DNA from: Bordetella parapertussis
GTDB taxonomy: Bacteria; Pseudomonadota; Gammaproteobacteria; Burkholderiales; Burkholderiaceae_B
Direction: 5' to 3'
Length of the DNA stretch: 64,000 nt
Assembly: GCA_945897365.1 (NCBI GenBank)
Contig: CAMDFD010000003.1
Coordinates: 1-64,000, forward strand
Under the pieces are notes generated by a model. It was not told where the DNA came from, made no database searches, and worked only from the letters and a program-made list of their open reading frames with translations. Of this stretch, positions 35,535-43,276 are shown in pieces; positions within the stretch are counted from its first letter, which is position 1; each line of letters starts with the position of its first letter. The position numbers and the translations under genes are program-made.

Positions 35535-35552
35535 TTGTGCTTTCGAGCACAA
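35535..35552 (+). other. UUCG-loop hairpin after the Ugp-like operon
   Basis: TTGTGCT-TTCG-AGCACAA, a 7-bp stem closed by the very stable TTCG tetraloop, 15 bp after the last stop codon. No T-run follows, so it is not a classical Rho-independent terminator; it may protect the mRNA 3' end. Confidence 0.5.
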
Positions 35553-35605
35553 CAATGGTGTTTGAGCTTCATCACAGTGCCTAATTTTTGATCATTAGCA
35601 TGGGC

Positions 35606-35634
35606 CGCACCGCTATGGTGCACCTAAGCGCACC
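35606..35634 (+). promoter_or_regulatory. NtrC-type enhancer sites upstream of cyn operon
   Basis: The dyad GCACC-GCTAT-GGTGC at 35607-35621, flanked by C and A, matches the NtrC site TGCACC-N5-GGTGCA in all but the first base. A second, overlapping inverted pair, TGGTGC-N8-GCACCA, spans 35616-35635. The first dyad is centred about 97 bp before the predicted transcription start, a usual distance for NtrC activation. Confidence 0.75.
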
Positions 35635-35684
35635 ACGCATTGAATACCATGACCTATAAGCGTTTATCCGCGTGACTTAGATGC

Positions 35685-35700
35685 TGGCACGTATTTTGCT
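35685..35700 (+). promoter_or_regulatory. Sigma-54 promoter of the cyanate operon
   Basis: TGGCACG-TATT-TTGCT matches the -24/-12 consensus TGGCACG-N4-TTGCW perfectly. The invariant GG (35686-35687) and GC (35698-35699) are 12 bp apart, as required. Transcription is expected to begin near 35711, about 29 bp before the cynA start. Together with the NtrC-like dyad this predicts induction under nitrogen limitation. Confidence 0.88.
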
Positions 35701-35739
35701 TAAGTCCCTGTACCGAGTTTCTACACAGGGGTGCTCATC

Positions 35740-37113
35740 ATGTCGATATTCTCCAATCCGTTTGATTCAAAGCTTCGTTTGCGTTGTTCGTGTGGTCAGC
35801 ATGCTTCTGAGGCAGAGCATGAGGCGAGTCATTCAGCATTGACTGAAATGCGTGATCGATCCTCCGAGGGATTGGGTGATCGAGTGGTCGAGCAAGCCGT
35901 CATGCGGGCAATGTTTCCGCAAGACGATATGCGTCGAAGATTTTTGCAGGCGGTCGGTGCTCCTACAGCCTTAGCGGCGATTTCCTCTATCTTTCCAATG
36001 GCTTTTGCTAAAGAAGCTTTTGCACAAGGTGGAAAGTTAGAAAAGATCAATCTGAAAGTTGGATTTATCCCGATTACGTGCGCGACACCCATCATCATGG
36101 CCGATCCCATGGGCTTTTATAAAAAGCAGGGGCTCAATGTCGAGGTCGTCAAAACAGCAGGCTGGGCCGTGGTGCGTGATAAGGCACTCAACAAAGAATA
36201 CGATGCTGCGCACATGCTCTCGCCGATGCCACTTGCCATTTCAATGGGAGCAGGTGCATCTCCGACACCCTACACAGTCCCCGCGATTGAAAATATCAAC
36301 GGACAGGCCATCACGCTGGCCGTCAAACATAAGGGCAAGCGCAACCCTAAAGATTGGAAAGGCTTTAAGTTTGCGGTGCCCTTTGACTATTCAATGCATA
36401 ACTATCTACTTCGTTACTATCTCGCTGAAAATGGCATCGATCCAGATCGTGATGTCCAAATTCGTGTGGTGCCGCCGCCAGAGATGGTCGCAAACTTACG
36501 TGCCGATAACATCGATGGTTTTTTAGCTCCAGACCCTGTCAATCAGCGCGCGGTTTTTGATGGTGTGGGCTTTATCCATATTTTGTCCAAAGAGCTTTGG
36601 GATGGACATCCATGTTGTGCGTTTGCGGCCAGTAAAGAATTTATGACTGCGAATCCTAATACCTATAGTGCGTTATTACGCGCGATTGTCGAAGCAACGG
36701 CTTACGCACAAAAAGCTGAAAACAGAAAGGAAATTGCCGCTGCCATTCATACTCCCAATTATCTCAACCAACCATTGACGGTAGTCGAGCAAGTCTTGAC
36801 CGGCACATACGCCGATGGTTTGGGTAACGTCAAAAAAGTCCCGGATCGTATTGGATTTGACCCCATGCCCTGGGAGTCCTTTGCAGTCTGGATCATGACG
36901 CAGATGCAACGCTGGGGGCAGGTCAAAGGCGAGGTGGATTATCAAAAAATCGCACAGGATGTATTTTTAGCAACTGATGCTCGTCGAGCGATGGAGCAAG
37001 CTGGTCTGGCTGTTGCTGCTCCTGGCAGCAAAAAAATCATCGTGATGGGCAAAGTGTTTGACGCAAGCAAACCCCGGGAGTACCTCAATAGCTTTGCGAT
37101 CAAGAGGGTTTGA
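35740..37113 (+). CDS. cynA: CmpA/NrtA-family substrate-binding protein, cyanate ABC transporter
   Basis: 457 aa from the ATG at 35740 (AGGGG 8 bp upstream); a GTG nine bases earlier is possible. The first ~64 residues are polar, with CSCGQHASEAEH near residue 16. A twin-arginine-type signal follows (RRRFLQAVGAPTALAAI, 65-81). The mature part carries the NrtA/CmpA fold: KVGFIPITCATPIIMADPMGFYKKQGL, VKTAGWAVVRDKALNKEYDAAHML, DGFLAPDPVNQRAV. Paired with permease, ATPase and cyanase in the cyanobacterial cynABDS order, so cyanate is the likely ligand rather than nitrate or bicarbonate. The late position of the Tat signal is unusual. Confidence 0.86.
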   Translation: MSIFSNPFDSKLRLRCSCGQHASEAEHEASHSALTEMRDRSSEGLGDRVVEQAVMRAMFPQDDMRRRFLQAVGAPTALAAISSIFPMAFAKEAFAQGGKLEKINLKVGFIPITCATPIIMADPMGFYKKQGLNVEVVKTAGWAVVRDKALNKEYDAAHMLSPMPLAISMGAGASPTPYTVPAIENINGQAITLAVKHKGKRNPKDWKGFKFAVPFDYSMHNYLLRYYLAENGIDPDRDVQIRVVPPPEMVANLRADNIDGFLAPDPVNQRAVFDGVGFIHILSKELWDGHPCCAFAASKEFMTANPNTYSALLRAIVEATAYAQKAENRKEIAAAIHTPNYLNQPLTVVEQVLTGTYADGLGNVKKVPDRIGFDPMPWESFAVWIMTQMQRWGQVKGEVDYQKIAQDVFLATDARRAMEQAGLAVAAPGSKKIIVMGKVFDASKPREYLNSFAIKRV

Positions 37114-37115
37114 CG

Positions 37116-37958
37116 ATGATGGGTCATGAGCGTTCGAGAGCGTTTGTTTTGTCGGCATTAATCTTGGCGATTTTCGTGATGTTTTGGCAAATCGCGACCA
37201 TGCCGACGCAAGGCGTACAAGTGGTTGATGAGGAGTACGCCAAGCTCGTTGGTGCAGCGGCGGCGACCGGTCAAAAATCTACATTTCCGGGACCCCTCGA
37301 TGTCGGGGCCAAGCTGTTAGAGCACTTGTCGGACCCTTTTTATGATCGTGGAGCAAACGACAAAGGCATTGGTATTCAGTTAGCGTGGTCTGTTTCGCGC
37401 GTTGCGCTTGGTTTTGGGTTGGCCGCACTCGTTGCCATTCCACTCGGATTTTTGATTGGGATGTCTCGTTTGTTTTTTCAGGCACTTGATCCGTTTATTC
37501 AAGTGCTCAAGCCAATCTCGCCGCTTGCCTGGATGCCGCTTGCCTTATTCACGCTCAAAGACTCTAACGTCTCTGCAGTATTCGTGATCTTCATTTGCTC
37601 GATCTGGCCGATGTTGATCAACACTGCTTTCGGCGTGGCCTCAGTGCGTAAGGAGTGGATGGAGGTCTCACGCACACTTGAGGTGAGTCCCCTGCGGAAA
37701 GCTTTTTTTGTGATTCTCCCAGCTGCTGCGCCCACGATTATGACAGGGATGAGAATTTCCATCGGCATTGCATGGCTTGTGATCGTGGCCGCCGAGATGC
37801 TGGTGGGCGGAACCGGAATTGGATATTTCGTCTGGAATGAATGGAACAACTTGTCGATCGCGAATATTTTGGTAGCGGTCTTGATGATTGGCGTGATTGG
37901 CATGTTGCTTGATCTCTGCTTTGCACGATTACAACGTGCTGTGACCTACAAAGATTAA
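37116..37958 (+). CDS. cynB: ABC transporter permease, NrtB/CynB type
   Basis: 280 aa from the ATG at 37116, three bases after the cynA stop and preceded by AAGAGGG. BPD inner-membrane component: a first helix (FVLSALILAIFVMFWQIA), an extracytoplasmic stretch up to ~90, then five helices with EAA-like motif EWMEVSRTLEVSPLRKAFFVILPAAAPTIMTGMRISIGIAW at ~185-225. Related to nitrate, cyanate and taurine transporter permeases. Confidence 0.88.
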   Translation: MMGHERSRAFVLSALILAIFVMFWQIATMPTQGVQVVDEEYAKLVGAAAATGQKSTFPGPLDVGAKLLEHLSDPFYDRGANDKGIGIQLAWSVSRVALGFGLAALVAIPLGFLIGMSRLFFQALDPFIQVLKPISPLAWMPLALFTLKDSNVSAVFVIFICSIWPMLINTAFGVASVRKEWMEVSRTLEVSPLRKAFFVILPAAAPTIMTGMRISIGIAWLVIVAAEMLVGGTGIGYFVWNEWNNLSIANILVAVLMIGVIGMLLDLCFARLQRAVTYKD

Positions 37959-37978
37959 GTATTAGGAGAGTAAACGCG

Positions 37979-38779
37979 ATGCAAAATTTTCTTCAAGTAC
38001 AAGGACTGCGTAAGGCGTTTCCTGACGTGAGTGGAACAGGTGAGCTGGTCGTATTTGATGACGTGAACTTCACGATTGATCGTGGTGAGTTTGTTTGTAT
38101 TATTGGTCATTCAGGTTGTGGCAAGACGACGATTTTAAATGTGCTGGCTGGGCTGGAGTCACCGTCTGATGGGCACTCATTCATCGATGGTCGTGAGATC
38201 AATGGTCCGAGCTTAGATCGCGGGGTGGTCTTTCAGTCTCATGCCTTGATGCCGTGGATGACAGTGCGCGGCAACATTGCTTTTGCGGTGCGCTCTAAAT
38301 GGCCAGACTGGTCGCGTGAGAAAGTCGATGCGCATGTCCAGCAGTATATCGATATGGTTCACTTGACAGGCTCCGAGGAAAAAAAGCCGTCTCAACTGTC
38401 AGGTGGGATGAAACAGCGTGTCGGTATTGCCCGTGCATTTTCGATCCAACCCAAAATGTTGTTGCTTGACGAACCCTTTGGTGCGCTCGATGCGTTGACG
38501 CGTGGAAATATTCAGGATGAGCTTGTCACGATCGTTCGCGGAACACAACAGACAGTGTTCATGATTACGCACGATGTTGACGAAGCGATATTGCTTTCTG
38601 ACAAAATTTTCCTGATGAGTAATGGTCCTCGTGCTGTCTTGGCTGAGATAGTGACCAATCCTTTGCCTAAGGATCGTACGCGCGCAACGATGCACCATGA
38701 TCCCAAGTTTTACGAAGTGCGCAACCATCTCATTGACTTTCTGGTGCATCGGTCTAAGACCTATGCAACCGCCGCATGA
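37979..38779 (+). CDS. cynD: ABC transporter ATP-binding protein, NrtD/CynD type
   Basis: 266 aa. Walker A GHSGCGKTT at ~43-51, Q-loop VVFQSHALMPWMTVRGNI, signature LSGGMKQRVGIARAF, Walker B LLLDEPFGALD, H-loop ITHDVDEAILLSD. The PWxTVRxN segment is typical for the nitrate/sulfonate/cyanate class. Good Shine-Dalgarno (AGGAGAG). 38 bp before cynS. Confidence 0.9.
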   Translation: MQNFLQVQGLRKAFPDVSGTGELVVFDDVNFTIDRGEFVCIIGHSGCGKTTILNVLAGLESPSDGHSFIDGREINGPSLDRGVVFQSHALMPWMTVRGNIAFAVRSKWPDWSREKVDAHVQQYIDMVHLTGSEEKKPSQLSGGMKQRVGIARAFSIQPKMLLLDEPFGALDALTRGNIQDELVTIVRGTQQTVFMITHDVDEAILLSDKIFLMSNGPRAVLAEIVTNPLPKDRTRATMHHDPKFYEVRNHLIDFLVHRSKTYATAA

Positions 38780-38817
38780 TTTATTTAAACGTTCTGTTCA
38801 TTCATTAGGAGAAATAA

Positions 38818-39288
38818 ATGGTTTCAAAAACATTGGCAAAACCGATGACACGCGAGGATGTGACGGATTTGATTTATTCGGCAAAGGTGCAAAAGGGACT
38901 TAAATGGGCGGATGTTGCCAAGAAGCTCAAGCTTTCAAAAGAGTGGACGACTGCCGCCTGCATGGGTCAGATGACACTCACAAAAGCCCAAGCACTTGTG
39001 ATCGGCAAGACCTTTGATCTACCCACTGAGGCCATTGCCTTGTTGCAAATTGTTCCTTATAAGGGTTCCTTGCGTAGCTCGGTCCCGACCGATCCGCTGA
39101 TCTATCGTTGGTATGAAATTGTGAGCGTCTATGGCACCACAATTAAGGAATTGATCCATGAGGAGTTCGGTGACGGGATTATGAGCGCGATCGACTTTTC
39201 CATGGATATCAAGCGCGAGCCTGACCCCAAAGGCGACCGTGTCAATGTGGTTTTATCGGGTAAGTTTTTACCCTATAAGTCTTACTAA
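38818..39288 (+). CDS. cynS: Cyanase (cyanate hydratase)
   Basis: 156 aa, the same as E. coli CynS. It converts cyanate and bicarbonate to ammonia and CO2. The catalytic triad of the E. coli enzyme (R96, E99, S122) is present as R97, E100, S123 in DPLIYRWYEIVSVYGTTIK and FGDGIMSAIDF. N-terminal helical HTH-like domain at ~10-75. TTAGGAG precedes the start. Last gene of the sigma-54-driven operon; it gives the transporter its function. Confidence 0.97.
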   Translation: MVSKTLAKPMTREDVTDLIYSAKVQKGLKWADVAKKLKLSKEWTTAACMGQMTLTKAQALVIGKTFDLPTEAIALLQIVPYKGSLRSSVPTDPLIYRWYEIVSVYGTTIKELIHEEFGDGIMSAIDFSMDIKREPDPKGDRVNVVLSGKFLPYKSY

Positions 39289-39330
39289 TTCCTGAAAAAC
39301 CGACCCAGTCCAGATTAAACTGTAAAACTT

Positions 39331-39347
39331 GCCTGTAGCTAACAGGC
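39331..39347 (+). other. Hairpin between cynS and the carbamoylase-like gene
   Basis: GCCTGT-AGCTA-ACAGGC, 42 bp after cynS and 26 bp before the next start. Only a broken T-tract (GTGTTTCTT) follows, so termination would be weak; readthrough from the cyn operon into the next genes is possible. Confidence 0.45.
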
Positions 39348-39372
39348 ACAGTGTTTCTTACAGGAACTGGAC

Positions 39373-40626
39373 ATGGCGGTTTTACAAAAAGTCGGTCAGG
39401 AAATTATGCAGTGGTCTGAGCGCTTGGCTCAGCACAGCGAGCCAGGCTGGGCAGAAAAGGGTCAGTTGACGGTGACGTATCTGACACCAGCCCATCTGGC
39501 TGTGGCATCAGAGCTTAAGGCGCTGATGCAAGAAGCCGGGTTCGATGAGATTTCGGTTGATGCCGTCGGTAATGTTGTGGGTGTTTATCATGGCGACACG
39601 ACGACTTCTGCGTCGCTGCTAACAGGTTCTCACTACGACACTGTGCGTAATGGCGGCAAGTATGACGGACGTCTGGGCATTCTGATACCAATCGCGGTTG
39701 TGAGATCTCTTTCTAGCCAAAAACGACGCTTGCCCTACGGGATCGAAGTCGTCGGTTTTTCCGAAGAAGAAGGTCAGCGATTCCGCGCAACCTTCTTAGC
39801 CGCTGGTGCGTTAACAGGGAGTTTCGATCCCGAGTGGTTGACTCAGCGTGACGCCGACGGCATTTCAATGGCTGAGGCGATGAAGGCGGCGGGCTTGCCC
39901 GGTACTTTGGCGTCCATTCAGACGATTAAACGCGACCCACAAAAATATCTTGGCTTTGTCGAGGTACATATCGAGCAAGGTCCGGTGCTCTGCGAAAAAG
40001 CACTTCCACTCGGTGTGGTGACTTCGATTAATGCCGGTGTTCGAGCGACTTGTAAAACAATTGGTCTGGCGGGACATGCCGGTACAACACCGATGTCGAT
40101 GCGCCAGGATGCAATGTTGGCGGCGGCTGAGATCAGTCTGATGGCTGAGCAGCGCGCGCGTGCTGACGAGGGTTCAGTGGCGACTGTCGGACAGATTCAA
40201 GTGCCTGGAGGTTCGATTAATGTGATCCCCGGTGAGTGTGTCTTTACCTTGGATATGCGCGCGCCCACAGACCCTCAGCGTGATGCGTTGGTGGCTGATA
40301 TTGTCAAAGAGGCGCACGTAATTGCTGCGCGCAGACAAGTCCAGTTTGAATACACCGAGGTGATGCGCGCGAGTGCCGCACCATCGGACCCTGCCTGGCA
40401 GGCCCGTTGGGAGAGGGCGGTCGCCAACATCGGTCAGCCTGTATTTAAACTGAACAGCGGTGCCGGTCACGATGCCATGAAGATGCACACCATCATGCCT
40501 CAGGCGATGTTGTTCGTCCGCGGTGGTAATCGTGGCATCAGCCACAATCCTCTTGAGATCATCACGGCCGAAGACGCAACGCTCGCGACGCAGGCTTTTG
40601 AAGCTCTATTAGATCAAATCAACTAA
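39373..40626 (+). CDS. Zn-dependent amidase, hydantoinase/carbamoylase family (M20)
   Basis: 417 aa. Metal and catalytic motifs of the AllC/N-carbamoyl-L-amino-acid hydrolase/beta-ureidopropionase family: TGSHYDTVRNGGKYDGRLGIL (His-Asp ligands), GFSEEEGQRF (Glu-Glu), EVHIEQGPVL (His), GHAGTTPMSMRQDAM (dimer domain), SGAGHDAM (C-terminal His). Such enzymes release ammonia or carbamate from carbamoyl amides, which fits the nitrogen-scavenging neighbours. The exact substrate is unknown. AGGA lies 9 bp upstream of the start. Confidence 0.88.
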   Translation: MAVLQKVGQEIMQWSERLAQHSEPGWAEKGQLTVTYLTPAHLAVASELKALMQEAGFDEISVDAVGNVVGVYHGDTTTSASLLTGSHYDTVRNGGKYDGRLGILIPIAVVRSLSSQKRRLPYGIEVVGFSEEEGQRFRATFLAAGALTGSFDPEWLTQRDADGISMAEAMKAAGLPGTLASIQTIKRDPQKYLGFVEVHIEQGPVLCEKALPLGVVTSINAGVRATCKTIGLAGHAGTTPMSMRQDAMLAAAEISLMAEQRARADEGSVATVGQIQVPGGSINVIPGECVFTLDMRAPTDPQRDALVADIVKEAHVIAARRQVQFEYTEVMRASAAPSDPAWQARWERAVANIGQPVFKLNSGAGHDAMKMHTIMPQAMLFVRGGNRGISHNPLEIITAEDATLATQAFEALLDQIN

Positions 40627-40641
40627 TCACAATCCAACAAC

Positions 40642-41889
40642 ATGAAGAACAACAATCACGCCGAACTCTATGCAAAGCTCGACCAATGGATCGATGCGCA
40701 CTTTGACGAACAAGTGAAGTTTTTGCAATCGGTGATCCAAGTCCCAACCGATACGCCGCCAGGCAATAACACGCCGCATGCGTTGCATGTTGCCAAGCTC
40801 ATTGAGACCTTTGGAATGCAGGCTGAACAGCATGCTGTGCCGGAGGCTGTGGTTCGTGAGGCCGGATTAGAGTCGATTACCAACCTGATCGTCAAAAGGC
40901 AGTATGCGGACGGTGGCAAAGTCTTGGCACTCAATGCGCATGGCGATGTCGTACCGCCCGGAGACGGCTGGACCCATCCACCTTATGCGGGCGAGATTCA
41001 TGAGGGCCGTATTTATGGTCGTGCCGCAGCCGTCAGCAAGTGTGATTTTTCGACATACATCTTTGCTGTGCGTGCGCTAGAGTCTCTCGGTGTTCCTTTA
41101 AAAGGTCGCATTGAGCTTCAGTTCACGTATGACGAAGAATTTGGCGGCGAGTTGGGCCCAGGCTGGTTGCTAAAAAACAATCTCACCAAGCCCGATTTAG
41201 CGATTGCTGCGGGCTTTAGCTATCAGATCATTACCGCGCACAACGGCTGCTTACAGTTCGAAGTCACCGTCAACGGAAAAATGGGTCACGCAGCCGTCCC
41301 CACCTCAGGCGTCGATGCCTTGCAGGCTGCAGTCAAGATCATGAACGCTTTGTATGGCCTGAATGAAACCTACAAGTCCGTCAAGAGTCAGGTTCCAGGC
41401 ATTAATCATCCCTATCTGAACATCGGTTTGATTCAGGGCGGTACCAATACCAATGTGATTCCTGGAAAAGTCGTCCTCAAGCTTGATCGTCGGATGATTC
41501 CCGAAGAGGATCCTGCCCAAGTCGAGGAAAGCATTCGCGCGACGATCGACGCAGTTTGGAAGCAAATCCCCGGTATTACTGCTGAAACCAAGCGTATTTT
41601 GTTGGCGCGTGCGCTCAAGCCTCTGCCAGGTAGCACCGAACTAGTCGAGGCATTACAAACCCATGCGGAACAACAGTTTGGTGAAAAAGTACCTGCTTGC
41701 GGTACACCGCTTTACGCAGATGCGCGCTTGTATTGCGAGGCCGGTATTCCCGTCGTGTTGTATGGTGCGGGTCCACGCACTGTCGAGGAAAGTCGTGCTA
41801 AACAGCCCGATGAGCGTTTAGAGCTCGAGGATTTGCGTCGGGCGACGAAAGTCATCGCCCGAACCTGCCTCGATATGATGGCAACTTAG
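40642..41889 (+). CDS. M20 family metallopeptidase (ArgE/DapE-like deacylase)
   Basis: 415 aa. ALNAHGDVVPPGDGWTHPPY carries the His-x-Asp metal motif, GRAAAVSKCDFSTY supplies the bridging Asp, and YDEEFGGELGPGW the catalytic Glu-Glu. Dimerisation domain NGKMGHAAVPTSGVDAL and the final HH-type region TPLYADARLYCEAGIP. It lies 15 bp after the carbamoylase-like gene, so the pair probably acts on related N-acyl or N-carbamoyl amino acids. Its 3' end overlaps the convergent hydrolase gene by 4 bp. Confidence 0.87.
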   Translation: MKNNNHAELYAKLDQWIDAHFDEQVKFLQSVIQVPTDTPPGNNTPHALHVAKLIETFGMQAEQHAVPEAVVREAGLESITNLIVKRQYADGGKVLALNAHGDVVPPGDGWTHPPYAGEIHEGRIYGRAAAVSKCDFSTYIFAVRALESLGVPLKGRIELQFTYDEEFGGELGPGWLLKNNLTKPDLAIAAGFSYQIITAHNGCLQFEVTVNGKMGHAAVPTSGVDALQAAVKIMNALYGLNETYKSVKSQVPGINHPYLNIGLIQGGTNTNVIPGKVVLKLDRRMIPEEDPAQVEESIRATIDAVWKQIPGITAETKRILLARALKPLPGSTELVEALQTHAEQQFGEKVPACGTPLYADARLYCEAGIPVVLYGAGPRTVEESRAKQPDERLELEDLRRATKVIARTCLDMMAT

Positions 41890-42752
41890 GCTGAAAAGCG
41901 GTAAAGCTTTTGTGGGTTATCCACCATCAGTTGCTGCAGTAACGCTGGCTCAGGTGCGATCTGGGCCAGCGCATTGACCAAGACTCCATCGTCTGGAATA
42001 TGCGTATGGTTGGGGTGCGGCCAGTCCGAGCCCCACACGCAACGATCTGGGTAGGTCGTCACAAGGTGTCGGGCAAAGGGAATGCCTTGTTTGTAGGGTG
42101 GTTGTGCATCGATGCGATCGATGCCGCTGACCTTGACCATAAAGCCGGGTAGTTCCAAGAGTCGACAAAATGCTTGAAAGTGCGCATGCTCCAAGCCGAG
42201 CGTGGCATCAACGCGACCCATGTGATCCATGACGACAGGCACGGCGGATTGCTTGAGCAACGGCATCATCTCTTTGGCATGCATCGCGTGTAGTTGGAGC
42301 TGGAGGTGCATGCCCAAAGGTTCAAGGCGGCGGGTCAGGGCGATGACTTGTTCGGGCGTGTAGTCAATCTTGTAGCCTGGCATAAAGTGAAATCTCAGAC
42401 CACGAAAGCCGACAGAGGCCAGGCGCTTGAGCTCTATGTCACCCAGATCGACAGGTGTGAGGGCGACGCCTAGGTATCGCCCCTCGGCAGCCCGCATGGC
42501 ATCCTCAACAACGCTATTGTCAAATCCATGCAAAAGTGTGTTGACGATGACACAGCGTTCAATACCTAGTTTTCTATGTAAGGCAAAGAGGGTTTCTTTG
42601 GGGGCATCTGCAGGGGTAAAACCGCGGCTTTCCGCATAGGGGAACTTATCATTTGGACCGAAAACATGAACGTGCGAGTCCGTGGCGCCGCGAGGTAGCT
42701 TAAAAGTAGCGGGGCTGGGATTGTCCAAGTAAGTCTTGATGATTTCTGACAT
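41886..42752 (-). CDS. Amidohydrolase family protein (LigI-like TIM barrel)
   Basis: 288 aa. Amidohydrolase_2 fold: ATDSHVHVFGP (HxH at ~27-29), VGFRGLRFHFMPG, LQLHAMHAKEMMPLL, PVVMDHMGRVDATLG, FMVKVSGIDRID and CVWGSDWPHPNHTHIPDDG, where the Asp is catalytic. It is closest in pattern to 2-pyrone-4,6-dicarboxylate lactonase and D-galactarolactone isomerase. Substrate not evident. Single gene facing the M20 gene; its start lies 160 bp from the tRNA. Confidence 0.85.
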   Translation of the reverse strand: MSEIIKTYLDNPSPATFKLPRGATDSHVHVFGPNDKFPYAESRGFTPADAPKETLFALHRKLGIERCVIVNTLLHGFDNSVVEDAMRAAEGRYLGVALTPVDLGDIELKRLASVGFRGLRFHFMPGYKIDYTPEQVIALTRRLEPLGMHLQLQLHAMHAKEMMPLLKQSAVPVVMDHMGRVDATLGLEHAHFQAFCRLLELPGFMVKVSGIDRIDAQPPYKQGIPFARHLVTTYPDRCVWGSDWPHPNHTHIPDDGVLVNALAQIAPEPALLQQLMVDNPQKLYRFSA

Positions 42753-42914
42753 CTTGTGTCTCTACTATGAGAATGATTGTTTGGGATATGTTTCAAGGCT
42801 ATTTTTACACAGCCCGCGATTGTTTCGCGTATTGGCTAAAAAAAGCAGAGTCTTTAAAAAAATGCTAGACTTTCGCCTCTCAGTTAGAAGTCAATCAGAT
42901 TTCTGACTGTTTGG

Positions 42915-42991
42915 GGCGCATTAGCTCAGCCGGTTAGAGCGACGGAATCATAATCCGCAGGTCCCCTGTTCGAATCAGGGATGCGCCACCA
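42915..42991 (+). tRNA. tRNA with CAT anticodon (Met, or Ile2)
   Basis: 77 nt including encoded CCA. Acceptor GGCGCAT pairs with ATGCGCC; D-arm GCTC/GAGC; anticodon arm CGGA-ATCATAA-TCCG with anticodon CAT at 34-36; T-arm CCCTG-TTCGAAT-CAGGG. The top base pair of the anticodon stem is an A-C mismatch. Elongator methionine and lysidine-type isoleucine tRNAs both have CAT, and I cannot separate them by eye; the initiator type is excluded by the normally paired 1-72. Its 3' half is repeated at 47282. Confidence 0.9.
42945..42991 (+). repeat. Left copy of tRNA-derived direct repeat (attL-like)
   Basis: 47 nt from within the anticodon arm to the CCA end. A second copy of equal length at 47282-47328 matches at 42 of 47 positions, with the first 15 nt identical. 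This is the pattern left by integration into the 3' end of a tRNA gene. Confidence 0.8.
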
Positions 42992-43000
42992 AAATAGACA

Positions 43001-43060
43001 AAACCCACATGAGAAGTCTCTGTGGGTTTTTTTGTTTGCCTGACTCTTTCATCTGCTATG
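43001..43060 (+). terminator. tRNA terminator and flank, left copy of second repeat
   Basis: Hairpin AAACCCACA (43001-43009) and TGTGGGTTT (43021-43029) followed by a T-run ends the tRNA transcript. This hairpin and the following TGACTCTTTCATCT occur again at 47420-47477. From here to 43276 no gene is visible. Confidence 0.8.
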
Positions 43061-43276
43061 TATTCATGGGTATGTCTTACCAAATCATGTCTAAAGGTGT
43101 TCGGAAACTATCAGAGTACAAGTGACTATTGTTGCAAGGGTAAACCATGACTGTTTTCAATATAGATTTGCCCTATTGTCTAGGCAAATAATTGCATCAT
43201 CTCACAGCAGATTTAGCATCTTGCTGAGCCCATCGCCTCAGATTTCGAACACACTAAAATCCTTAAGGATGAAAGA

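Noticed and set aside
39340..39360. Second sigma-54 promoter before the carbamoylase-like gene
   Set aside because: AGGCAC is present but the GC of the -12 element is missing at the required distance.
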